Source of the DNA: Gemmatimonadaceae bacterium
Lineage (GTDB): Bacteria; Gemmatimonadota; Gemmatimonadetes; Gemmatimonadales; Gemmatimonadaceae
DNA: 57,333 nucleotides
Direction: 5' to 3'
Assembly: GCA_025362035.1 (NCBI GenBank)
Contig: JANYIN010000125.1
Span: 1-57,333 of the forward strand
The translations under genes were made by a program, and so were the position numbers. The notes beneath the pieces were generated by a model. That model had not been told where the DNA came from. It made no database searches and saw only the letters and a list, made by a program, of their open reading frames with translations. Position 1 is the first letter of the stretch, and the number at the start of each line of letters is the position of its first letter. Positions 8,473 through 19,100 of this stretch are shown here, in pieces.

Positions 8473-10599
8473 GTGAGAATCAGGAGCACGAGGCTCGCCG
8501 CTTCCACGAGGAACACGCTCGTCGCGGCGCTCGCCGCGTTCGCCGTGCTGGGTGCGACGGCCGTCCTCACCGGCGCGACGCCCGCGACTGCCGAGCGGCA
8601 CACGGCGCCCATTGCGGACGCCGCCATGAAGGGCGACCTGGCCAAGGTGCGCGCACTCATCGCCCGTGGCGAAAAGGTGAACGCCGCGCAGGGTGACGGC
8701 ATGACCGCCCTGCATTGGGCCGCGGATCGCGGCGACAGCGTGCTGGCCGAGTTGCTCCTCCGCGCCCGGGCCGATGTCCGGGCCGCCACGCGGATCGGCG
8801 CGTACACCCCGCTCCACATCGCGGCGCGGAACGGCAGCGCAGGGGTGGTGCGCGCGCTGATCAAGGCGGGCAGCGACGTGAACGCCGCGACCGAGGCGGG
8901 TGTGACGCCGCTGCACTTTGCCGCGGCCGGCGGCGATCCGCAAATCGTGGCGGCGCTCATCGACCGTGGCGCGAACGCCAATGCGCGCGAACCGCAGTGG
9001 GGACAGACGCCCCTGATCTTCGCGGCCGCCAACGACCGGGCGCACGCAATCACTTTGCTGCTGAAGCATGGCGCCGACGCCAACGTACATACGAAGACCG
9101 TGAATCTCACGGAGGATGGGGCGCGCGAGCAGGCGGCGGCCCGGCGGCGCGCGGAAGTGCTCGTGTCCTTCGAGCCCGAGAAGCATCGCGGCGACACGGC
9201 GAAGACCGTAGCCGAGGTCACCCCCGCCGTCACGAGTGCCACAGCCGATAGCAGCGTATCGACCGTCCCTCCCGCTGGCGCGAGTGCCGAGGCGAACGTC
9301 GGTGCTCGAGGTGGTCGTGGACGCGGCGGCGTGCCGATGCCGATACCGAAGGGCCCGTTTACCGCCGCGCAGATCCAGGCGGCCATCGACTCCGGCCGCG
9401 CGGTGCTGGCGTCCTCCACGCCGGTCACGGGCCGCGCGGGGTTCGTCGAACAGGTCGACACCATCAACGGCGGCGTGGCGGGGTACGTCACGTCAGTAGG
9501 CGGACTCGGCGGGCTCACGGCCCTGCATCATGCGGTGCGCGAAGGAAATCTCGCCGCGGTCCGAGCCCTGCTCGACGGCGGTGCGAACATCAACGACGCG
9601 ACGAGCGTGGATCACACGTCACCATTGCTCCTGGCGCTGATCAACGGCCAGTTCGACGTGGCCACGCTGCTCATCGAGCGCGGTGCGGATCCAAACCTCG
9701 AGAGCACCGCCGGCAATACGCCGCTCTACGCTGTCATCAATACCCGGTGGGCGCCCCGCACCCGTTTTCCGCAGCCGCAGGAAATACAGACTCAGAAAAC
9801 GGCCTACCTCGAGCTGATGTCCGCCTTGCTGAAGGCAGGGGCCAACCCGAATGCGAGACTCAAGACGCAGTTCTGGTACTTCTCGTACAACAACTGCGGC
9901 AACGCGAACTGCGGGCTCGAGAACATCGACGGCACCACGCCCTTCTGGCGGGCGGCGTATGCGCTGGACGTAGCCGCCATGCAGCTGCTCGTGAAGGCGG
10001 GCGCGGATCCGAACGTTCCGTCCCTCAAGCTGGCCGCGGTCGGCGGTCGAGGGGGACGCGGTGACGCTCTCCCGCGCGCCACGCCCGCGAACGTCGCGGG
10101 CGGGCGTGCCGCTGCGGGAGGAGACTCGGCGCTCGGTGGCCGCGGGGCCGGCGGGCGCGGGCAGGTCGCGCCACCTGTGGCCGCTGATCCCTCCATTGAC
10201 AGCGCGGCAAAGGCCGTGAAGCCCGGGATTGGTGTGTATCCCATTCATGCCGCCGCCGGCGTGGGATACGGCAACGGATTTGCCGGCAACGCCCACCGCC
10301 ACGCACCTGGTGCCTGGATGCCGGCGATGACGTACCTGGTAGAAGAGCTTCACGCCGACGTGAATCAGCGCGATCAGAACGGCTACACTCCCCTGCACCA
10401 CGCTGCGGCTCGGGGCGACAACGAGATGATCCGATATCTCGTCTCGAAGGGCGCTGACGTGAAGGCGGTGTCACTCAACTTCCGCACTACGGCGGACATG
10501 GCCAATGGGCCCGTGCAGCGGTTGCGACCCTTCCCCGAAACGATCGCATTGCTCGAGAAGCTCGGCTCGAAGAACAGCCATCGCTGCGTCGGCTGCTGA
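8473..10599 (+). CDS. Exported ankyrin-repeat protein
   Basis: About 708 aa. I chose GTG 8473 because GGAG at 8463-8466 sits six bases upstream; a TTG at 8458 overlapping the DUF1552 stop is the alternative. A signal segment (VAALAAFAVLGATAVLTGATPATA) precedes ankyrin repeats of the type DGMTALHWAADRGDSVLAELLL. Repeats occur in three blocks: about residues 45-210, 340-500 and the C-terminal 100. They are separated by Gly/Arg-rich low-complexity linkers (GARGGRGRGG, GGRGAGGRGQ). It is third in the operon with the DUF1592 and DUF1552 genes, so a periplasmic scaffold or chaperone for them is a reasonable inference. The C-terminus ends in CVGC. Confidence 0.9.
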   Translation: MRIRSTRLAASTRNTLVAALAAFAVLGATAVLTGATPATAERHTAPIADAAMKGDLAKVRALIARGEKVNAAQGDGMTALHWAADRGDSVLAELLLRARADVRAATRIGAYTPLHIAARNGSAGVVRALIKAGSDVNAATEAGVTPLHFAAAGGDPQIVAALIDRGANANAREPQWGQTPLIFAAANDRAHAITLLLKHGADANVHTKTVNLTEDGAREQAAARRRAEVLVSFEPEKHRGDTAKTVAEVTPAVTSATADSSVSTVPPAGASAEANVGARGGRGRGGVPMPIPKGPFTAAQIQAAIDSGRAVLASSTPVTGRAGFVEQVDTINGGVAGYVTSVGGLGGLTALHHAVREGNLAAVRALLDGGANINDATSVDHTSPLLLALINGQFDVATLLIERGADPNLESTAGNTPLYAVINTRWAPRTRFPQPQEIQTQKTAYLELMSALLKAGANPNARLKTQFWYFSYNNCGNANCGLENIDGTTPFWRAAYALDVAAMQLLVKAGADPNVPSLKLAAVGGRGGRGDALPRATPANVAGGRAAAGGDSALGGRGAGGRGQVAPPVAADPSIDSAAKAVKPGIGVYPIHAAAGVGYGNGFAGNAHRHAPGAWMPAMTYLVEELHADVNQRDQNGYTPLHHAAARGDNEMIRYLVSKGADVKAVSLNFRTTADMANGPVQRLRPFPETIALLEKLGSKNSHRCVGC

Positions 10600-10636
10600 G
10601 CCACTCAGTCCTGTCTCTCTTCACCTGGATGTGTAG

Positions 10637-11557
10637 ATGCCCGCGTTCACGAAGTGCGATGTCATCTGGATGAATGGCGCCATCGTCCCATGGGCCGACG
10701 CCCAGGTGCACGTCACCGCGCACGCGTTGCAATACGGGACCGGCGTGTTCGAGGGAATGCGGGCATACGACACGGCAACCGGCGCCGCCATTTTCCGACT
10801 GGACGCGCACATTCGAAGACTCTTCGCGTCAGCGCGCGCCTATGAGATCGAGCTGCCATACACTTTCGAGCATCTTTGCGAAGCGTCGCGCGAGGTGATC
10901 CGTGCGAACAAGCTCGAGAACGCCTACTTGCGCCCGCTCGCGTTCTTCGACTCCCACAGCTTCAGCGTGTGGCCGAAGGATTGTCCGGTCACCGTGGCGA
11001 TCATCGCCGTGCCAGGGCGCCAATACATTCAGGGCGGACCCGATCACGGCGCACGTGTCACCGTCTCCACTGTGCGGCGCATCGAACTTCAGACGCTCCC
11101 GCCCTACGTGAAGGCCTGCGGCCACTACACGAATTCCGTGCGTGCCGTGCAGGAAGCCATCAGACGAGGATACGACGACGCGCTGATGCTCAACGCCGAG
11201 GGCGACGTCGCCGAGGGGTCGGGTGCCAATCTCTTCGTCGTCAGAAACGGCACCGTAATCACCAACGACATCGATGCATCCATCGTCCTTGGCATCACGC
11301 GTGACAGCGTGTTGCGGATCGCGCGTGATCTCGGGCTTCCCGTCGAGATTCGCCCGATGTCGCTGACGGACATCGAAACGGCGGATGAACTCTTCTTCTC
11401 GGGAACGGCCGTGGAAGTGACACCCATCCGAGAAGTGGACGGCCGCCTGCTTGGTGACGGGAACCCGGGGCCGATCTCGCGTCGCATCCAGGCTGCGTTC
11501 TTCGACGCGGTGCACGGGCGGCTGCCGCAGTACGAGGATTGGCTCACCTACGCGTGA
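10637..11557 (+). CDS. ilvE: Branched-chain amino acid aminotransferase
   Basis: A 306-aa fold-type IV PLP enzyme that transfers the amino group between glutamate and the 2-oxo acids of leucine, isoleucine and valine, in the cytoplasm. Seen: substrate-site start (WMNGAIVPWADAQVHV), YGTGVFEGMRAY, the PLP lysine K159 in YVKACGHYTNS, EGSGANLFVV, LGITRDSVL and the FFSGTAVEVTPIREVDGR phosphate-binding block. Length matches IlvE (about 309 aa). The usual GNY after the lysine reads GHY here. It stands alone, converging on a membrane protein gene. Confidence 0.95.
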   Translation: MPAFTKCDVIWMNGAIVPWADAQVHVTAHALQYGTGVFEGMRAYDTATGAAIFRLDAHIRRLFASARAYEIELPYTFEHLCEASREVIRANKLENAYLRPLAFFDSHSFSVWPKDCPVTVAIIAVPGRQYIQGGPDHGARVTVSTVRRIELQTLPPYVKACGHYTNSVRAVQEAIRRGYDDALMLNAEGDVAEGSGANLFVVRNGTVITNDIDASIVLGITRDSVLRIARDLGLPVEIRPMSLTDIETADELFFSGTAVEVTPIREVDGRLLGDGNPGPISRRIQAAFFDAVHGRLPQYEDWLTYA

Positions 11558-11608
11558 CGGCACCACGCGCAGGGGGACATCGGCGGCATGTTGGCTCCCT
11601 CCCGCAAG

Positions 11609-12166
11609 TCAGCGGGGCACGCCGTGCGATCGTTCCGCCATCAACTTCGCCGCATATCGTTGTCCCTCGCCGATCCGCTCGATTTCCACGGCCACGGTGT
11701 CGATGGCCGACTCTACCGAGGCCAGCCGCTCCACCAGATTCGTGGGGACGGCCGGAGCGACACCGCGGCGGTCGATCCAGCGCGCAAGGGCACGCGCAAT
11801 GGGGAATCCGATCACGCACAACACCAGCGCCAAGGACAGCGAGTACGTCATCTGGACCACCCCGCGCGGCACGACATCGCGAAGTGGGATGACAGTCTCC
11901 GTGTTGTTCTGCCGTACGTGAATCCCGCTCCGATCCACACGCAGGGACACATCGCGGCCGGCATCGCCCGGAAAGATGATGGTCCCCGGTATCGGTGCCG
12001 CCGGTTTGGTGGGTCGAGAGGGGATTCCCCCGACGTCTTGCCCTGGCGCTCCTGCGATGACAGGCTGCGACCCACGGGCGGGCTGGTCATTCGTGGCGGT
12101 GTTCGCCGACCGCTGCCCACCGCGCCATTCGGCGATAATCATGACGAACTCCGGAGCAATTGACAT
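11609..12166 (-). CDS. Conserved single-pass membrane protein of unknown function
   Basis: A 185-aa protein. Residues about 105-128 (MTYSLSLALVLCVIGFPIARA) form one membrane helix. The N-terminal half is Pro/Gly-rich and contains a beta-rich stretch (SLRVDRSGIHVRQNN), and the C-terminal 55 residues (RLASVESAIDTVAVEIERI) look like a coiled coil. The arrangement PLRDVVP-membrane helix-DTVAVEIERI-coil resembles small proteins I recall from Gemmatimonadota, but no function is known. It is convergent with ilvE and divergent from ridA. The start is uncertain; MIIAEWRGG eight codons later is an alternative. Confidence 0.7.
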   Translation of the reverse strand: MSIAPEFVMIIAEWRGGQRSANTATNDQPARGSQPVIAGAPGQDVGGIPSRPTKPAAPIPGTIIFPGDAGRDVSLRVDRSGIHVRQNNTETVIPLRDVVPRGVVQMTYSLSLALVLCVIGFPIARALARWIDRRGVAPAVPTNLVERLASVESAIDTVAVEIERIGEGQRYAAKLMAERSHGVPR

Positions 12167-12356
12167 GGAAGCGTACGCGGATGCGTCGTTCTACGGCAAT
12201 ACGGGCGCCCGGACCGGAAAGGTTCACGCTGCGCGTCCGCGCCTTCATTTGCCTCCCATCGGCCGGTACGCCTGACGTCGCCTTGCGAACCGCTCGTCCG
12301 GACTGGCAGCTTGCCGCGGCGAGCCAACAGCGAATCTTCCCTTCATGCAGAGATCA

Positions 12357-12743
12357 ATGACCCACCGCCTGATACACAGTCCGGATCTGCCAAAGCCAGT
12401 CGGGCCGTACTCGCCCGGCACCGGCTTCGAACGCCTCGTCTTCGTGTCGGGACAGGGCGCCACGGATCGCGTCACCGGGCAGCTCGTCGGGACGGACGTT
12501 GCGACGCAAACTCAGCAAGCCCTCGAGAACCTGCGGACCATCCTGAAGGCAGGCGGCTCCGACTTGCCGTACGTACTTCGTTGCGGCGTGTTCCTGCTCG
12601 ACATGAAAGATTTCGACGCAATGAACGCCGTCTATGCCCGCGTATTCGGCGATCACCGTCCCGCGCGCACCACCATTCAGGCAGCGGGGCTTCCGGGCGA
12701 CGGACTACGCGTCGAGATCGACTGCATCGCCTATCGTCCGTAA
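12357..12743 (+). CDS. RidA/YjgF/UK114-family protein
   Basis: A 128-aa RidA-family protein. RidA hydrolyses reactive enamine/imine intermediates (2-aminoacrylate) made by PLP enzymes; divergent members have other deaminase roles. Family marks seen are KPVGPYSPG, FVSGQGATD, ALENLRTILKAGGS and the substrate carboxylate-binding arginine in HRPARTTIQAAGLP. The ATG at 12357, behind AGAG, gives the normal family length; an in-frame ATG at 12345 would add four residues. The nearby ilvE is a PLP enzyme, but the genes are not co-transcribed. Confidence 0.92.
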   Translation: MTHRLIHSPDLPKPVGPYSPGTGFERLVFVSGQGATDRVTGQLVGTDVATQTQQALENLRTILKAGGSDLPYVLRCGVFLLDMKDFDAMNAVYARVFGDHRPARTTIQAAGLPGDGLRVEIDCIAYRP

Positions 12744-12843
12744 GTCCGTGGACTCACGCCTCGCACAGACTACTGGCGCCAGCAACAGCGCACTGGCATT
12801 GTTTCCCACGTCGTGATCCGCGCGCCGTCTTGCACCGTCGTTC

Positions 12844-14448
12844 ATGCCCCACCATCCGCGTAGCCCCCGGCAGGACTCGGACCCGAGCGAGGCTGCCGGT
12901 GCGATGAGTCGCCGTACGTTTGGCCGCCTCCTCGGCGCCGCCGCAGTCGGCGGCGCGCTCCCTGAGCTTCCGCTCCTCCAGACGCGATCTCGAATGGAAA
13001 GTCCGACCGTGTCGACGCCGCCCGACCGCTCGCGTGGCGGCGACGACGATCTGTGCGACCTGACCGCGGTAGAGCTGTCGTCGCGCATCCGGAACAAGCA
13101 GGTGTCGGCGCGCGAGGTGATGGCCGCGCATCTGGCGCGTATCGAGCGCGTCAACCCGCGTGTGAACGCCATCGTGACCCTGGTGGCCGAGCGTGCAATG
13201 GCCGACGCGGCGCGCGCCGACGAGCTGCAGGCACGGGGAGGAACGTTGGGACCGCTGCACGGACTCCCCGTGGCGCACAAGGACCTCGTCGAGACGGCAG
13301 GCATCCGTACTACACACGGCTCGCGCTTCTATCGTGACCACGTTCCCACGCGCGACGATCTGATCGTCACGCGCATCCGCGTCGCGGGGGCGATCGCGTT
13401 GGGGAAGACCAACACGCCCGAATTCGGCGCGGGGTCGAACACCTTCAATGAAGTCTTCGGTGCAACGCGGAACCCGTATGATCTCCGCAAGACGGTCGGC
13501 GGCAGCAGCGGCGGAGCCGCCGCGTCGCTGCGCTGCGGCCTGGTGCCGATCGCGGACGGTAGCGACACCGGTGGTTCACTGCGAAATCCGGCCGCCTTCT
13601 GCAACGTCGTCGGCCTGCGCCCCTCGCCGGGTCGAGTGGCGGACGAAGGCGGGACATGGTCTCCGCTCTCGGTGTCCGGACCGATGGCCCGCACCGTGGC
13701 GGACGTCGCGCTGTTCCTGAGCGCCATCGCCGGTCCGCACCCCGGAGACCCGCTGTCGTTTCCCGACACCACTACCCGCTTCGATGCATCCCTAGACCGC
13801 AACTTCCGCGGCACGCGTGTCGCTTGGTGGCGCGGACTCGGCGGCATTCCCTTCGAGCCGGAGATCGTCCGGACGGTGAACGCCAATCGCGCTGTCTTCG
13901 AACAGCTCGGGTGCGTGGTGGAGGACGCCGAGCCTGATTTTTCGGGCGTAGGCGAGGCCTTTCCCACGCTGCGCCACCTCTCGTATCACGCGGGCCTCGC
14001 AGGCCTCGCGCGCCAGCGGCCGGAATGGGTCAAGGATACCGTGAAATGGGAGATCGCGGAGGCGGAACGAACCACCGGTGCCGACGTTGGACGCGCGGCT
14101 GCTCGGCAATCGCTGATGTACGCGCAGAGCCGTCATTTCTTCGAACGCTATGAGTACTTCATCCTGCCCGTCACGCAGGTGGCGCCGTTCGACGTGACGA
14201 CGCCCTTCCCCACGGAGATCGCCGGCACGCCCATGCCGACGTACATCGACTGGATGCGCTCGTGCTGGTACGTGAGCTTCATGGCCAATCCCGCCATCTC
14301 GGTTCCGTGCGGTTTCACGTCGACAGGCCTTCCGGTGGGACTGCAGATCGTGGGGCGGCATCGCGACGAATGGAGCGTGTTGCAACTCGCCCATGCGTTC
14401 GAGCGCGCAACCAGGCACGGTGACAGAAAGCCGCCCGCGGTGGGTTAG
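12844..14448 (+). CDS. Tat-exported amidase, amidase-signature family
   Basis: A 534-aa amidase-signature hydrolase with the complete Ser-cisSer-Lys triad: K146 (VAHKDLVET), cis-Ser S221 in VGGSSGGAAAS and nucleophile S245 in DTGGSLRNP. The S221-S245 spacing of 24 matches FAAH and related amidases. The N-terminus has a twin-arginine signal (MSRRTFGRLLGAAAVGG) after about 20 residues, so a start at the internal ATG 12904 is possible. Tat export and a lone position argue for a scavenging amidase and against GatA, which is cytoplasmic and sits with gatB or gatC. The substrate is unknown. Confidence 0.92.
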   Translation: MPHHPRSPRQDSDPSEAAGAMSRRTFGRLLGAAAVGGALPELPLLQTRSRMESPTVSTPPDRSRGGDDDLCDLTAVELSSRIRNKQVSAREVMAAHLARIERVNPRVNAIVTLVAERAMADAARADELQARGGTLGPLHGLPVAHKDLVETAGIRTTHGSRFYRDHVPTRDDLIVTRIRVAGAIALGKTNTPEFGAGSNTFNEVFGATRNPYDLRKTVGGSSGGAAASLRCGLVPIADGSDTGGSLRNPAAFCNVVGLRPSPGRVADEGGTWSPLSVSGPMARTVADVALFLSAIAGPHPGDPLSFPDTTTRFDASLDRNFRGTRVAWWRGLGGIPFEPEIVRTVNANRAVFEQLGCVVEDAEPDFSGVGEAFPTLRHLSYHAGLAGLARQRPEWVKDTVKWEIAEAERTTGADVGRAAARQSLMYAQSRHFFERYEYFILPVTQVAPFDVTTPFPTEIAGTPMPTYIDWMRSCWYVSFMANPAISVPCGFTSTGLPVGLQIVGRHRDEWSVLQLAHAFERATRHGDRKPPAVG

Positions 14449-14471
14449 TGGCGCGGCGGAGAGAACTCATC

Positions 14472-15584
14472 ATGACGGTCCTTGTGACGCGCTGCATCGC
14501 GGTGCTCAGTGCGCTCATACTTTCCGGTTTCACGCATCCGTTGCCTGCACAATCGCCGCGCCGCGTCGCCGACTCGCTCATGGCGCCCTACGCCGCACCC
14601 CATGGACCAGGCGCGAGCCTCCTGGTAATGCGCTACGGGCGGGTCGTGTATGCCAAGGGATACGGACTCGCCGACGTGGAGCACGGAACGTCCGTCACCC
14701 GGGCGACGAACTTCCGCCTTGCCTCGTTGTCAAAGCAGTTCACGGCAACGGCGGTGATGCTGCTCGTGGCTGGCAAGAGACTGCATTACGACGACGACAT
14801 CACCGCGATACTCCCCAGTCTCCCGCCGTTCGCGCGAGGCGTGACCGTCCGCAATCTCCTCAACCACACCGGCGGGTTACCGGACTACGAGGACTTCGTT
14901 TCCGACAGCCAGATGGCGCAGGTGCACGATCGCGACATTCCGGCCTTGATCGGACGCGCCAGCGCGCCGAAATTCGCGCCGGGAACCAGGTACGAGTACA
15001 GCAACACCGGTTACGGTCTGCTTGCGCTCATCGTGGAGCGAGTGTCCGGCCTTCGCTTCGCCGATTTCCTGCACGACCGGATCTTCGCGCCGCTCGGCAT
15101 GACGGGAACGGTCGCCTTCGAGGATGGACGTTCCTCAGTGCCGCAGCGAGCCTACGGCCATTCCCTGAACGCCGCTGTCGTGCAGCGCACCGATCAGAGT
15201 AATACCAGCGCCGTCCTCGGCGACGGTGGCGTTTACTCGTCGGTGGCCGATCTGGCGAAATGGGTTCGAGCGCTCGAGCGGCACTCCCTGATCGGCGCAG
15301 ACGCACAGGCTCTCGGGTGGACCCCGCCCACGCTGCCAAACGCGGGAAAGACGGAGTATGGATTCGGATGGTTCGTGGACCGGGACGGGGGCATACTTCG
15401 AGTGCGGCACAACGGCGAGAGCCGCGGCTTCACCAACGGCATCGTGTATTATCCCGCCAGGCATCTCGCAGTAGTGGTGCTCACGAACCGGACTGGTGGG
15501 GCGCCGTGGGACATCGCGCAGCGCATCGCAGAGCGCTACCTGGGCCGCAACGGTGATACGTCGACTACACAGTGGCGGCCTTGA
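14472..15584 (+). CDS. Exported serine hydrolase, class C beta-lactamase-like
   Basis: A 370-aa member of the beta-lactamase/D-aminopeptidase-like group with a signal peptide (MTVLVTRCIAVLSALILSGF, ending near LPAQS). Active-site motifs are S85-L-S-K88 (RLASLSKQFT), Y176-S-N (YEYSNTGYG) and H313-N-G (VRHNGESRGF), so all three catalytic elements are intact. The ATG at 14472 follows GGAG at 14458; an upstream GTG at 14448 overlaps the amidase stop, so the pair may be translationally linked. The likely location is the periplasm. The substrate cannot be told. Confidence 0.92.
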   Translation: MTVLVTRCIAVLSALILSGFTHPLPAQSPRRVADSLMAPYAAPHGPGASLLVMRYGRVVYAKGYGLADVEHGTSVTRATNFRLASLSKQFTATAVMLLVAGKRLHYDDDITAILPSLPPFARGVTVRNLLNHTGGLPDYEDFVSDSQMAQVHDRDIPALIGRASAPKFAPGTRYEYSNTGYGLLALIVERVSGLRFADFLHDRIFAPLGMTGTVAFEDGRSSVPQRAYGHSLNAAVVQRTDQSNTSAVLGDGGVYSSVADLAKWVRALERHSLIGADAQALGWTPPTLPNAGKTEYGFGWFVDRDGGILRVRHNGESRGFTNGIVYYPARHLAVVVLTNRTGGAPWDIAQRIAERYLGRNGDTSTTQWRP

Positions 15585-15779
15585 GCGGACGGTGGCCATC
15601 GTGCTCCGCTAGTTCGATGTTGCGTATTCCCGCTCTCGGAGCAGTATTGTCCCGTAGCGGTGTGGCTCTCCCCAGAGCCCAGATCCATGTCCGCGAGCGC
15701 CACCGACCCCGCCCACCCAATCCTGCCCGGCGGTTTTGCAGAAATGAATCGCGCCCGACCGATCGAGGAACCGCCGCTC

Positions 15780-16010
15780 ATGACCGACAGGCCGCATCGA
15801 AGTTCGGATGAACGGCGCCAATCGCCGATCTTCGTTCCCACAGTGCCGCAGCTCGGCCACGGCTTTCATCGGCGGCCATGGTGGAGGCGTCATTCGAAGG
15901 GCACGTTCATAGGCTTGGCGCTGCTGGCGCTCGTGATCTGTGCCTGCTTCGTCTATGCGTTCCGCATCGAAGCCGCTCGCGAGACCGACACCGCCCACGC
16001 GACGCGCTGA
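15780..16010 (+). CDS. Small single-pass membrane protein, hypothetical
   Basis: A 76-aa reading frame from ATG 15780, preceded by GAGGA at 15765-15769. It has a basic N-terminal half, then one strongly hydrophobic segment (GTFIGLALLALVICACFVY) near residues 42-60 and a short charged tail. The frame stays open upstream to 15660, but that part looks non-coding. It fills the gap between the serine hydrolase and the BNR protein. No family was recognised; it may be a real small membrane protein or chance. Confidence 0.45.
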   Translation: MTDRPHRSSDERRQSPIFVPTVPQLGHGFHRRPWWRRHSKGTFIGLALLALVICACFVYAFRIEAARETDTAHATR

Positions 16011-16107
16011 GCACCTCCGCTGCACATGGCGTGGCGCTGCCTCGCGACATCGACGTTCGCGACTTCATCGCCGGCCTGAGGCCGGCGTACCTCGACCACA
16101 TCCGATC

Positions 16108-19100
16108 GTGCGACTGATCCATTGCTCCTGCCTGGTGCTCGCGGCCATCGCCGCGGTGCCCACCGCCGCCTCCGCACAAGGGCAGGCGAACGCCGCGTAC
16201 GACACCGCGCTGTTCCGCGCCATGCAGTGGCGAAACATCGGCCCGTCCCGCGGCGGCCGCGCTGACGCGGCCACGGGCGTGACCTCCCAGCCGTACGTCT
16301 ACTACGCCGGCTTCACCGGGGGCGGCCTCTGGAAGTCGGATAACGCCGGCCATACCTGGCGCAACATCTCCGATGGTCCCGGGGGTGCCGGCATGAGCGG
16401 TTCGATTGGCGCCATCGCGGTTGCAGAGTCGGATCCGAATGTCGTGTACGTGGGAACCGGCGAACACGCCGTCCGCGGACAGTCCTCGTCTTACGGCAAC
16501 GGGATGTTCAGGAGCACCGACGCGGGACGGACATTCACTCGCATCGGGCTCGAGTCATCGAGACAGATCGCGCAGGTGCGCGTGCACCCCTCGAACCCCG
16601 ACATCGTGTTCGTCGCCGTCCAAGGCGACCGGTGGAAGGGCACGAGCGATCGCGGCGTCTACCGATCGTTCGACGGTGGAAAGAGTTGGACCCTGGTCTT
16701 GAAGGGCCCGAATGCCACCACCGGCGCCAGCGACCTGTCCATGGATCCGACCAATCCGCGCATTCTTTATGCGGCACTCTGGGATCACCAGCGGCTGCCG
16801 TGGCAGGTACGAAGCGGCGGGGCTGGCAGCGGCATCTGGAAGACCGTCGACGGAGGCGACACCTGGTCGAAGCTCACCGAGGGGCTGCCGAAGACCATGG
16901 GCAAGATCGGTGTCGCCGTGTCTCCCGCCGATCCCGAGCGCGTCTTCGCGATAGTGGAAGCGGAGAAAGGGGGCCTGTACCGCTCCGACGACGCCGGAAA
17001 GACCTGGCGCCTCATGACCGAAGACCGACTGATCCAGACGCGTTCGTGGTACTACATGAACGTCACGGCCGATCCGCAGAACGCGGATGTGCTGTACGTC
17101 ATGAACGCCCCCGTGATGAAGTCCATCGACGGCGGACGGACGTTTACGACGCAGACGGCGTTGCACGGCGACAATCACCAACTCTGGATCAACCCCAGGG
17201 ACTCGCGTTACCTCATCAACGCGAACGATGGCGGGGTGTCCGTCTCGCTCGATGCGGGGAAGAGCTGGAGCACGCAGGACAACCAGCCGACGGCGCAGTT
17301 CTATCACGTGATCGTGGACGACGTGTATCCCTATCGTCTCTACAGCGGCCAACAGGACAACTCGTCGGTCATCATCAAGAGCCGTTCGGACGGCGCAAGC
17401 ATCGGCGAGCGCGATTGGCAGGAGGGCCCGGGCTGCGAAAGTGCGAACATCGGCGTCGACCGCAGCAATCCGCGCTACGTGTACGGCGGCTGCTATGTCG
17501 GCATCCTGGAAGAGATGGACATGCAGACGGGTCTCAGGCGCTCGGTAATGCCCTGGCCGGAGCTCTCGCTCACCGAGCCGACAGACAAGACACGCTACCG
17601 CTTCAACTGGACGTCGCCCGCCGTCGTGTCCACGCACAACCCCGACGTGGTCTATCATGGCGGCAACGTCCTCTTTCGCACAGCCGATCGCGGCCGGACC
17701 TGGACGCCCATCTCGCCGGATCTCACGCGCAACGACAAGTCCACACAGGGTTTCGGGGGCGCGCCCATTACCAATGAAGGCGCCGGCGGCGAGGTCTACG
17801 GGGCGATCGTGAGCATCGCCGAGTCGCCACACGACGCGAATACCATTTACGTCGGGACCGACGACGGACTCGTTCAACTGACCCGGGACGGCGGCAAGAC
17901 GTGGTCGAACGTTACTCCCTCAGGCGTCGGGGTGGGTCTCGCCAACACCGTTGCCGTCTCGCCGCACGAGCCGGGCACGGTGTATGTCGCGTATCGCATG
18001 GATCGGCGAGGTGACTACACCCCATTGCCGTTCAAGTCCACGGACTACGGCAGAACGTGGACGCGCATCGCCAACGGGCTCCGCGACGGCGAGCCCGTTC
18101 GCGTCCTCCGCGAGGACCCCGAGCGCCGCGGCCTGCTGTTCGCCGGCACCGAGACCGGGGTCTACGTCTCCTTCGACGGGGGCTCATTCTGGCAGTCCTT
18201 CTCGCGCAACCTTCCCAACACCCCCGTCGCCGATCTGGAGATTCGCCACGGCGATCTCTACGCGGCAACGGAAGGCCGCGCGTTCTGGGCCATGGACGAC
18301 CTCACGCCGCTGCGGCAGATGACCGACCAGGTCGCGAAGGCCGACGTCCATCTCTTCGCGCCGCGTCCCGCGCTCCTGGGCGGCGGTCAATCGTCGTCGA
18401 GCACCACCGCCGGACGCAACCCGCCGGCAGGCGCGAACATCTACTTTCTGCTCGCCAAGGCGCCCGATTCCTCCACCGTCGTGACGCTCGAATTCGTCGA
18501 CGCGTCGGGAACGCCCTTGCGCGTGTTCGCCAAGGCGCTCGTCACCACGCCGCCAACGCCTCCCGCCCCGGGTGCGCCGAGCACCATGCCGGTGCCCAAG
18601 CAGGGCCTCAACGCGTTCCAATGGGATCTGCGGGCCGAGCCTCCTGCTGCATTGCCCGGCAACATCACCATCTGGGGCGGACCGAGTAGCGGCTATCTCG
18701 TGTCGCCTGGTCGTTATCAGGCGCGACTCACGGTCGGCTCGGTCGTGCGGACACACGGGTTCGAGGTCCGACAGGATCCTCGCCTGAAGACGCCGCCGGG
18801 TGAGATTGCCGCGCGCGATTCACTGGCGCGGGCCATCAACGCGCGCGTCGGCGAAATCAACGAGTCTCTGCTCCGCATTCGCGAGGTGAAGGAGCAGGTC
18901 GCGAAGTTCGTCGATCGCACGAAGGAAACGCCGACCGCCGCGGCGATCGCCGGCAAGGGGAAAGAGATCACGACGAAGGTGGACAGCCTCGCCCCGAAAC
19001 TCTCGACGAAAGCGGCGAACGGTCAGGACGTCATCAATTACCGGAACGGCATCAACGCGCAGTACGCTTTCCTTCTCGGCCATGTGGAGAGCAGCGATAT

